From: Chitinophaga rupis | GTDB lineage: Bacteria; Bacteroidota; Bacteroidia; Chitinophagales; Chitinophagaceae | Reading direction: 5' to 3' | Assembly: GCF_900109685.1 (NCBI RefSeq) | Contig: NZ_FOBB01000005.1 | Coordinates: 124,001-188,000, forward strand | Length of the DNA: 64,000 nucleotides | In this document: positions 33,864 through 40,992 of the stretch, piece after piece | Layout: every line of letters begins with the position of its first letter | How positions within the stretch are numbered: position 1 is the stretch's first letter | Notes under the pieces: model-generated | Told to the model about the DNA's origin: nothing | The model's input: only the letters and a program-made list of their open reading frames with translations | Databases searched by the model: none | Position numbers and translations under genes: made by a program

Positions 33864-35552
33864 ATGAGGAAGACATTATTACAGGCAGCTTGTGCGCTGA
33901 CGCTTTTGGCAACTTCCTGCAGCCGCGACAAATATGCGGAGCTGAACACAGACCCGGATCTGATCCAGGTAGATCAGGTGAACGCGAAAGCGCTGTTCCC
34001 TACCGCTCCACTTGCTATACATACCAATGACTTTGAAGCTTATTACGATATACACCGTAATATCCAGTACTGGATCGGCGCCTGGGTGCCGCTGAGTGGC
34101 AACGGCGCTATTATTACACGTTTTAAAACACCCATTTCAGCATCCAACTATCCTTACAGTTATGAGGACCTGTATTCCAGGGAAACCATAGGCGCAGGTG
34201 GTACGCTGGTAGAAATGAGGAATGTTATTGACAAAATGGATGATGCCACCAGGGCAAAATATCAGCACATACGTGCTATTTCCTACGTTCCAATGGCATT
34301 ATCTGCTTTTATTGTTTCTGATCTTTTGGGCAGTGTTGCCTATTCAGACGCATTCAGAGCCAGGTACACAACTCCCCCGGTATTAACGCCTAAATATGAT
34401 ACGCAGGAAGCGTTGTATGATACGTTGGACAATCAGCTGAAACAAAGCGTGGCCATACTAAAGCAAAGCTTACCGGGACAGGAAACCCTGGGTGGATATG
34501 ACCTGTATTATCACGGTGCAGGAACAGAATCACAGAACTGGGCCATGGCAGCTAATTCAATGAGGCTGCGCATTGCCATGCGTATGCTCAAAAGAAAACC
34601 TGATGCCGCAAAAGCCATCATTAATGAAGTGCTGGCAGATAACGTAGGACCTATTAACAGCCGCGCAGCTTCCTGGATCTTCAGGGCGGGCAGCACAGTG
34701 GCTAACGGAGGCAACTACAATGTTGCCGCAGCACTTTCAGGGCAGAAGGCGTCTATTGATTTCATGTATAAGAACCATGATCCCCGGATCCGGAACATTT
34801 ACCAGAAAGTTGAGCTGACCCAGGACCAGTTTAATACTTTTCAGGCGTCCGGTGTTATAGCACCAGGTGAAGTGTACCAGGAATACAGGGGCCGCTATAC
34901 CAGCCCTGATGCAGCCAACGAGCCTGACAAGAAATTCTATTTCAACTACATTACCGGGTCTACTGCGTATGTATCCTACATACAATACGCGCTGTTCAAT
35001 TCTTCAATAGCCAGCGGGTTGGTTAACTATCCTGTGATCACCTATGCAGATGTATGTTTTATGAGGGCTGAGCTGGCCGCAAGAGGCGTTACTACTGAAG
35101 ATGCAGCGGACTGGTATAACAAGGGTATTGAAGCATCCCTGGCAGATTATGATGACTGGGGAAAAGATGCAAAGGTAGTGGGTTATACACCGCTGACAGC
35201 GGATGAAGTTACCGCCTATAAGCAGTCGCCTGATATCGCGTACAATCCTGCCAAAGGCATAGAGCAGATCTGCATTCAGCAGTTTATCAATTTCTACCGT
35301 AATCCTTATGAATGCTGGGCATTGATAAAAAGAACCGGTTACCCGAGCCAGACCGGCCAAGTTTTCAAGGCAGAAAAGGTTAGAGCCGGCGGCGTAGAAG
35401 CTGTTATGCCCAGAAGATGGAGCCTGTTCGTACCTCCGATCACTGATTTCAACTACGCCAACAGAAGGGCGGCTATTGAAGAAATGCAGAAGGATCCCGA
35501 TCTGGGCGACTTAACCGATATTACGGGAAGAGTTTGGTGGGATAAGAAATAA
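33864..35552 (+). CDS. SusD/RagB-family surface lipoprotein
   Basis: 562 residues with a lipoprotein signal and Cys19 (LLATSCSRDKYAELNTDPD). The start and the tail (NFYRNPYECWALIKRTGYPSQTG ... RRWSLFVPPITDFNYANRRAAIEEMQ) are typical of the SusD-like_2 branch of nutrient-binding lipoproteins. It forms the lid on the SusC barrel encoded just upstream. A strong hairpin (35567-35609) separates it from the redoxin gene. Confidence 0.94.
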   Translation: MRKTLLQAACALTLLATSCSRDKYAELNTDPDLIQVDQVNAKALFPTAPLAIHTNDFEAYYDIHRNIQYWIGAWVPLSGNGAIITRFKTPISASNYPYSYEDLYSRETIGAGGTLVEMRNVIDKMDDATRAKYQHIRAISYVPMALSAFIVSDLLGSVAYSDAFRARYTTPPVLTPKYDTQEALYDTLDNQLKQSVAILKQSLPGQETLGGYDLYYHGAGTESQNWAMAANSMRLRIAMRMLKRKPDAAKAIINEVLADNVGPINSRAASWIFRAGSTVANGGNYNVAAALSGQKASIDFMYKNHDPRIRNIYQKVELTQDQFNTFQASGVIAPGEVYQEYRGRYTSPDAANEPDKKFYFNYITGSTAYVSYIQYALFNSSIASGLVNYPVITYADVCFMRAELAARGVTTEDAADWYNKGIEASLADYDDWGKDAKVVGYTPLTADEVTAYKQSPDIAYNPAKGIEQICIQQFINFYRNPYECWALIKRTGYPSQTGQVFKAEKVRAGGVEAVMPRRWSLFVPPITDFNYANRRAAIEEMQKDPDLGDLTDITGRVWWDKK

Positions 35553-35566
35553 ATCGTAGAATACTA

Positions 35567-35609
35567 CAATGGATTCAGATCAGGCTTATTGTCTGATCTG
35601 GATCCATTG
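35567..35609 (+). other. Strong 17-bp hairpin between susD and the redoxin gene
   Basis: 35567-35583 pairs with 35593-35609 (16 Watson-Crick pairs and one G-T), with a 9-nt loop. No T-run follows (the next bases are TTAAACTGC), so it is a poor terminator. It is more likely an mRNA-stabilising or processing element that sets different levels of susCD and the downstream genes. Confidence 0.7.
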
Positions 35610-35623
35610 TTAAACTGCTTTTC

Positions 35624-36196
35624 ATGAAATATGTGTTGCTTATTTGCGGCTGTTTGTTTTTAGGAGCATTACATGCACAGCAGCCGGCGACGAATGCGCT
35701 GAAGGCCATTAAGGTAAGAACAATAGAGGGCAAATCCTTCTCCTTATCCGGCATTCACAAGCAGCTGACCGCTCTGGTGTTCCTTTCACCGGACTGCCCG
35801 CTGAGCCGCAATTACACTATTGTATTGAATGAGCTTCAAAAGAACAAAAAGGATTCCCTGGCCATTGTGGGCGTTTTTCCAGGATCCGCATACAGTGATG
35901 ATGAAATAAAAGCCTTTCAGCAAAAATATGCAGTTGATTTTGTGCTGGTACGGGATAAAAAAGAAGCATTGGTAAATTATACACAGGCAACGGTAACGCC
36001 TGAAGTTTTTTTATATGATAGTAACAGCGTGCTGGTATACAATGGCGCCATTGATGACTGGGCCGTGAGCCTTGGCAAAAAGAAAAGGCAGGCGGACCAC
36101 CATTATCTGCGTGACGCCATTGATAATTTTTTACAACATAGAACAGTGAACCCTTTTAAAACAACGGCAGTAGGTTGCCTGATCAGCAATAAATGA
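35624..36196 (+). CDS. Exported redoxin (thioredoxin-fold) protein
   Basis: 190 residues. Signal peptide 1-18 (ends LHAQ). A thioredoxin-like fold of the AhpC/TSA-redoxin type has the active-site region LVFLSPDCPLSRNYTIVLNEL, so Cys58 is followed by Ser61 (CPLS), a single-cysteine variant. The cis-proline region is ATVTPEVFLYD. A second Cys (AVGC) lies near the C-terminus. It acts in the periplasm, perhaps as a peroxidase, thiol or copper/heme-handling protein. Its stop overlaps the start of the cytochrome/monooxygenase gene by 4 nt (ATGA), so the two products are probably needed together. Confidence 0.87.
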   Translation: MKYVLLICGCLFLGALHAQQPATNALKAIKVRTIEGKSFSLSGIHKQLTALVFLSPDCPLSRNYTIVLNELQKNKKDSLAIVGVFPGSAYSDDEIKAFQQKYAVDFVLVRDKKEALVNYTQATVTPEVFLYDSNSVLVYNGAIDDWAVSLGKKKRQADHHYLRDAIDNFLQHRTVNPFKTTAVGCLISNK

Positions 36197-37500
36197 AGCA
36201 TATGCCAGCACGCTTATTTACTATAGTATTCCTGTTTACATTCACAGCGCTTCGGGCACAAACCTACTACGACGTTGAACCGGTACTGGTACGTAAATGC
36301 GGTGTTTGCCATAACCCCGGAGAGGCTGCTCCTTTTCCGCTATTGAACTATGAAGATTTTACAAAGAGGCTTCCCTTTATTAAAAAAGTGATCAGCACCG
36401 GCTATATGCCGCCCTGGCAGGCAGATACAGCGTATTCACACTTTGCCAACCAGCGGGGGCTTACAGCTGAGGAGAAGCAGGCGATTCTTGCATGGATAGA
36501 TCATAAAGCGCCAAAAGGGAAAGCGCCTAAGAATGCGCCCGTACTAAATACAAATGCTGGTAAGCTGTTAAATGGCCGGGCGCCGGACCTGGTATTAAAA
36601 TCCAAAATACCATTTACTGTTAAAGGAAATAATAAGGAAAGGTTTATAGAATATAAGGTGCCGTTTGAACTACCGGCCGGTAAAAGCGTAGAGGCCATTG
36701 AGTTTGTGACCAACAATAAAAAAATTATACACCATGTTAATTATGGTTTTTATAGTGTAGCAGATAGCAGTGTGGACCTGGATGCGGGTTTAAGCACCAT
36801 TGATACGGACGAAGAGCCACAGAACAGGAGCGCTTTTGACCAGCTGAAACGAACCATGGTTTATTACACAGGATGGATCCCCGGAGCCTCAGCAGAATAT
36901 TATCCCAATGATTTTGGCTGGACATTTCCAAAAAGGGGAGTCGTGATCTTTACCACGCATTATGCGCCCATAGCAGCGGATGAGCAATCGATCGTAGGCG
37001 TTAACATGTATTTTAAAGATGCGCCGGTAAAAAGGCCGGTGCGCATTATCAGCATTGGTTCCGGCGGCGTAGGTGAGCGGGACATTGATCCTATTTTCAT
37101 GATCCCCCCTGACCAGGTAAAAACGTTTGAGCTGAAAATGAGAACGCCCGAAGAGCAATCGCTTTTATATGTGTGGCCGCATATGCATTACCTGGGCAAA
37201 TCTTTTGAGGCATTTGTAGTAACACCGGGCAATGATACCATTCACCTGGTTAAAATACCCCAGTGGGACTTTCGCTGGCAGGAGCTGTACCGGTTTAAGA
37301 AGCCGGTAAAGATCCCCCGTGGTTCTGTTATTTACATGAAAGGCACTTATGATAATACAAAAGATAACCCTTTTAACCCCAGTGATCCGCCAAAATATGT
37401 TTTTTCAAAAGGAAGTATGAGATCGGACGATGAAATGTTTACACTATTGCTCATTTATGCGCAATACAATTTAGGAGATGAGAGCATTGATTTAGAATAG
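36193..37500 (+). CDS. Periplasmic c-type cytochrome fused to a PHM-like copper monooxygenase fold
   Basis: 435 residues with a signal peptide (about 1-23). A heme c motif CGVCH (Cys36, Cys39, His40) and the distal Met in STGYMPPW form a small cytochrome domain. The rest matches the type II copper ascorbate-dependent (peptidylglycine-hydroxylating-like) fold. The copper ligands of that family are visible: HH (His180, His181) and His256 (TTHYAP) for one copper, then HxH (His330, His332) and Met382 (IYMKGTYDN) for the other. It likely performs an electron-fed copper hydroxylation in the periplasm, with heme as electron relay (inference). It is coupled by a 4-nt overlap to the redoxin upstream. 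Confidence 0.86.
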   Translation: MKHMPARLFTIVFLFTFTALRAQTYYDVEPVLVRKCGVCHNPGEAAPFPLLNYEDFTKRLPFIKKVISTGYMPPWQADTAYSHFANQRGLTAEEKQAILAWIDHKAPKGKAPKNAPVLNTNAGKLLNGRAPDLVLKSKIPFTVKGNNKERFIEYKVPFELPAGKSVEAIEFVTNNKKIIHHVNYGFYSVADSSVDLDAGLSTIDTDEEPQNRSAFDQLKRTMVYYTGWIPGASAEYYPNDFGWTFPKRGVVIFTTHYAPIAADEQSIVGVNMYFKDAPVKRPVRIISIGSGGVGERDIDPIFMIPPDQVKTFELKMRTPEEQSLLYVWPHMHYLGKSFEAFVVTPGNDTIHLVKIPQWDFRWQELYRFKKPVKIPRGSVIYMKGTYDNTKDNPFNPSDPPKYVFSKGSMRSDDEMFTLLLIYAQYNLGDESIDLE

Positions 37501-37539
37501 ATAAAAGGTATATAATATTGTTAATGTTTGTGCGCTGAC

Positions 37540-37551
37540 TTGCAATTGCAA
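37540..37551. promoter_or_regulatory. Palindrome upstream of the ROK regulator
   Basis: TTGCAATTGCAA is a perfect 12-bp palindrome, with CTGA and TCAG just outside it. It lies 69 nt before the ROK start codon. It is a candidate operator for autoregulation. Confidence 0.4.
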
Positions 37552-37619
37552 TCAGTTAGCCCTTACTTTGCCTTGTCATTTGTATGTTTTTCGGGAATAA
37601 AGAGCAGCGTTTCTGAAAT

Positions 37620-38867
37620 ATGGTAAAGAGAGATTATTACAAAACATTGGCCCTGAGGGAATTTTATTTCTCCGGCAAGCTTTCCTCCACGGATCTGAGT
37701 GAACGTATAGGAAAGAGCATACCCCATGTGATGAAGGTAATTGATGAACTGGTGGCCGGGGGCTTTATCCTGGAATCGGGATACGCGCCTTCCAGCGGCG
37801 GGCGGCGGCCGGTAACCTATGCTATGAAGCCGGATGCTATTTACATTCTGTCAGTGGCTATGGACCAGATGGTGACCCGCATTGCGCTGATGGACCTGCA
37901 AAATAATACGGTTACCCCGGTTAAGAAATTTGAGCTGCCGCTTACGGATAACCCGGCAGCCATTATACAGCTGAAGGAGAAAATGTCTGAAGTGATTAGT
38001 GCGTCCGGTATAGACAAAAAGAAGATCATAGGCGCGGGCATAGGGATGCCCGGTTTTGTAGATGCTAAAAAAGGTATCAATTATTCCTTTTTAAATACGG
38101 AGAATAAGACCATCCGGGAATACCTGGCGCAGGAGCTGGGCTTTCCTGTTTATATTGACAATGATTCCAGCCTTATTGCTTTGGCGGAATTCCGTTTTGG
38201 TGTGGCCCGGCAAAAAAAGCATGCCCTGGTGGTGAATATAGGCTGGGGGATTGGTCTGGGCATGATCCTGAATGGCGGCTTATTCCGGGGCCATAATGGT
38301 TTTGCAGGTGAGTTCAGTCACATTCCCATTTTCAACAATAACAAATTATGCAGCTGTGGTAAAAGCGGCTGCCTGGAAACAGAAGCCTCCTTACAGGTGG
38401 TGATAGAAAAAGCCGCGCAGGGCTTAAGATCCGGACGGCCCTCTACCTTAGGCAGCGATTACCCCAGCGGGCACCTGGAAGCTGATTGGGACGCCATTGT
38501 GGCCGCTGTTCATAAAGGCGACCGTTTCGTGATAGAGCTGTTATCGCAAACAGGTTATGATATAGGAAAGGCCGTGGCTATCCTGATCCATTTAATGAAC
38601 CCTGAGCTGGTGGTGCTAAGCGGCAGGGGGGCTTTAGCCGGCAAGCTATGGGAAGCATCCGTGCAGCAGGCTTTGAATGAGCACAGTATTCCGCGGCTGG
38701 CTGCCAATACTACGCTGGCTATTTCAACCCTGGGTTATCAGGCAGAGCTGATCGGCGCAGTGGCCTTGGTAATGGAAAGCAAAGTACGGGAGTACGAAAT
38801 AAAAAGCAAAAATGTAAATGCCAAAGCATTCATTGACGAACAGAACGGATTGGTAGGCATGCAGTAA
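37620..38867 (+). CDS. ROK-family transcriptional regulator
   Basis: 415 residues. The N-terminal winged helix is about 1-70 (ALREFYFSGKLSSTDLSERIGKSIPHVMKVIDELVAGGFI). The ROK sugar-kinase-like body has GAGIGMPGFVDAKKG, YIDNDSSLIALAEFRFG and the zinc motif CSCGKSGCLETEAS (Cys-x-Cys-x4-Cys). An N-terminal DNA-binding domain is expected of repressors such as NagC/XylR rather than kinases. The effector is probably a sugar or sugar phosphate. It lies 119 nt after the cytochrome/monooxygenase gene, and a palindrome sits in its promoter. Confidence 0.92.
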   Translation: MVKRDYYKTLALREFYFSGKLSSTDLSERIGKSIPHVMKVIDELVAGGFILESGYAPSSGGRRPVTYAMKPDAIYILSVAMDQMVTRIALMDLQNNTVTPVKKFELPLTDNPAAIIQLKEKMSEVISASGIDKKKIIGAGIGMPGFVDAKKGINYSFLNTENKTIREYLAQELGFPVYIDNDSSLIALAEFRFGVARQKKHALVVNIGWGIGLGMILNGGLFRGHNGFAGEFSHIPIFNNNKLCSCGKSGCLETEASLQVVIEKAAQGLRSGRPSTLGSDYPSGHLEADWDAIVAAVHKGDRFVIELLSQTGYDIGKAVAILIHLMNPELVVLSGRGALAGKLWEASVQQALNEHSIPRLAANTTLAISTLGYQAELIGAVALVMESKVREYEIKSKNVNAKAFIDEQNGLVGMQ

Positions 38868-38869
38868 CT

Positions 38870-39445
38870 TTATTCAAACACCCGGATCACTTTTATAAAC
38901 CGCTCCATATAATAAGGGTTGAGCGTTGTTTCTGTTACGCCGGCCGCTTTCCCGGAAGTGGAATGTATGAAAACAATGCTATCGCCCGTGTAGGTAATGA
39001 TCCCCATATGTCCTACCGTTCTGATGGCACTATCCGTGCCGGTAAAAAGAATCAGGTCACCGGGTTTTGCGAGGTCCAGCGTAACAGGGATGCCCTGGTC
39101 ACTGAAATCTGCGGAGCTTCTGGGAACGGCTATGCCAAAATGATTAAAAACATAGGTAATGAACCCCGAACAATCGAACCCTGCTGCCGGATCAGTAGAG
39201 GCATATTTATAGGGAATACCTTTCAGTGTTTTAGAGAATGCGATGAGTGTTGCCGGGTTGGTACCAGCGGTATGAATACCTTTTTCCCGTATAAATACCG
39301 TAGAGTCGGTCCTGTTAGGCTGTACCACACCGGAATCAATATCATTAACGATCCAGGCAAGGGTATTCACATGCTCTTCTTCAGCCGGCGCACCACAGGA
39401 TAGCAGCATTGTCAATAACAGGCATAGGACAAGGGTTTCACGCAT
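38870..39445 (-). CDS. NlpC/P60 cysteine peptidase, lipoprotein
   Basis: 191 residues. The lipoprotein signal has Cys17 (LLSCGAP). The C-terminal half is an NlpC/P60 domain with nucleophile Cys92 (GFDCSGFITYVF), His146 (TVGHMGIITY) and a third polar residue near His161 (FIHSTSG). It hydrolyses D-gamma-Glu-diaminopimelate bonds in peptidoglycan peptides, so it is a cell-wall or turnover enzyme anchored in the envelope. It converges on the ROK gene with a 2-nt gap and is probably transcribed alone. Confidence 0.92.
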   Translation of the reverse strand: MRETLVLCLLLTMLLSCGAPAEEEHVNTLAWIVNDIDSGVVQPNRTDSTVFIREKGIHTAGTNPATLIAFSKTLKGIPYKYASTDPAAGFDCSGFITYVFNHFGIAVPRSSADFSDQGIPVTLDLAKPGDLILFTGTDSAIRTVGHMGIITYTGDSIVFIHSTSGKAAGVTETTLNPYYMERFIKVIRVFE

Positions 39446-39500
39446 GCTTGAAATTAGTAAAAAATATAATATTAATATGTAATATTTCCAGCTGCATCCG

Positions 39501-39537
39501 GAAAACGCAGAAGCCGGAGATCGATCCCCGGCTTCTG
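39501..39537 (-). terminator. Terminator-like hairpin
   Basis: A perfect 10-bp stem CAGAAGCCGG / CCGGCTTCTG (39508-39517 with 39528-39537), with GTTTTCC after it on the minus strand. It lies 23 nt past the stop of the lipoprotein at 39561. Confidence 0.65.
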
Positions 39538-39560
39538 TGATTATATTTTATACGAACTTT

Positions 39561-40085
39561 CTAATTTCCCCAGTTTACATTTATATTATGCGCCTTTGCA
39601 TAAGCTTTACCCAGGTTCATGAGCTTTTCTGATTGTTCCTCAAATCGTTTGGCATACTTGCTGTTTATTTCCTGCCCTTTGGCTGCAATCTCCTCTTTAG
39701 AAGCTCCGTTATCGCAAAGTTTTGCCAGCGCCATATACTCGTTCTTGTAAACAGGCAGCACATATTCATGCAGGGCAATGGACGTTTGCAGCATTTCTTT
39801 GGTCTCATCAGTTTCCGGCAGCGCTTTTACATCATGCAGGGCTTTTTCAATGGACAATACATCATTTTCAACCACTTTGGTAGCAGTGATGTTTTGTTGT
39901 TGCACCCCTTCATGTTTTACCGTATAAGCCACCAGCATATTTGTAAAGTGGTCACTGGCAAAATCATTGAAAAGATTGGTGTTTAGCACAGCCCTGTCAA
40001 AATAATTTTCCGGGGTGGCTGTATTACAGGCGGCTAACAAAAATAACCAGCATAAAACCAACAAACTGGCAATCGTTTTTTTCAT
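39561..40085 (-). CDS. Lipoprotein of unknown function
   Basis: 174 residues with a lipobox and Cys20 (FLLAACNTATPENYF). The mature part is almost wholly helical, with heptad-like stretches (VVENDVLSIEKALHDVKALPET ... KRFEEQSEKLMNLGKAYAKAHNI), suggesting a helical bundle in the periplasm or on the outer membrane. It resembles uncharacterised surface lipoproteins of Bacteroidota and spirochaetes, but no function can be read. It is monocistronic, ending at the hairpin at 39508-39537. Confidence 0.75.
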   Translation of the reverse strand: MKKTIASLLVLCWLFLLAACNTATPENYFDRAVLNTNLFNDFASDHFTNMLVAYTVKHEGVQQQNITATKVVENDVLSIEKALHDVKALPETDETKEMLQTSIALHEYVLPVYKNEYMALAKLCDNGASKEEIAAKGQEINSKYAKRFEEQSEKLMNLGKAYAKAHNINVNWGN

Positions 40086-40292
40086 GTTCAGTGTCTTTTG
40101 ATTTCGCGCAAGTATACAATATTTATTTCAGGATTTTGAATTTGGCAGGTACGGGCACAGGGCCTGCGCCCCGGGGCAGGATCCGGCTTTATGTGACGGT
40201 TATGGATAAACGCAGCGTTAAATTTTGCCGGGCCTTTTACCAATGGCATACAATATACAAGGATTCCATTTTGTACCTGCCGTTATACTACC

Positions 40293-40691
40293 TTATTCTG
40301 CTAAGGTAGATGTTTCAAACAAAGTGAACTGCATTCCCGATGGGTCCTGCATGCGCTGCACCTTGCTCCAGGGGGCTTGTTTAACGCCGGCAATTTTGAT
40401 AGCGCCGGCCGCCGCTAACTTTTCTCCGGCCGTATCTATTGCATTGCCAACTTTAAAGGCAAGCCGTACTGGCCCGGCCACCCGTTCGCCTACTTCAATT
40501 TCATCTATGGTAGCTGCATGCCTGCTATCTATCAGCTCAAGGGAAGCCCTGCCTGCATCCAGGATAATGCCATTGCCTGTTTGCTCATGCCATTCTTTAG
40601 AAGTAGCCAATCCCAGGGAATCCCGGTAAAATTTTATGATCTCTTCCAGGTTGTCTACTGTCAGGATGATCCTTAATTCAGTTGCTTTCAT
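40293..40691 (-). CDS. VOC-superfamily (glyoxalase/bleomycin-resistance fold) protein
   Basis: 132 residues with two beta-alpha-beta-beta-beta modules: LRIILTVDNLEEIIKFYRDSLGL and VRLAFKVGNAIDTAGEKLAAAGA, ending QDPSGMQFTLFE. The first strand lacks the usual metal His, and only the final Glu is kept. So it may bind a ligand rather than catalyse a metal-dependent reaction. It stands alone between the lipoprotein and the histidine kinase. Confidence 0.88.
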   Translation of the reverse strand: MKATELRIILTVDNLEEIIKFYRDSLGLATSKEWHEQTGNGIILDAGRASLELIDSRHAATIDEIEVGERVAGPVRLAFKVGNAIDTAGEKLAAAGAIKIAGVKQAPWSKVQRMQDPSGMQFTLFETSTLAE

Positions 40692-40992
40692 ATGATGCCG
40701 GTTTTATAATGAAGGTTGCTATTATTAAGTATATTAAAATTACTAAATACCTGCCGGAAGTCCAGCCCCCGCATTCCCGGTACAAAAGATTGGTAATTTA
40801 TCCGGATAGCATACCTTTAGGTTATGGGGCAATAGCACAACAGGGCAGGCAGATCATTTACTGCCGGTAAAGCGTTCATGAATAAGATCCATTTGACAGG
40901 CTTTTCGTATATACTGACAGTACTATTAAACTTTACCTTTCTCACTCAATTCAATACAGCATGCAGGCTGCGGATGAAATTTAGCTGATCCT
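40692..40992. other. Intergenic region, no gene seen
   Basis: This is the divergent space between the VOC gene and the hybrid kinase. No convincing frame, hairpin or exact TAnnTTTG box is visible. Confidence 0.5.

Noticed and set aside
40091-40309. 72-codon frame between the lipoprotein and VOC genes
   Set aside because: It overlaps the VOC gene end and the lipoprotein promoter, and the translated sequence is not protein-like.
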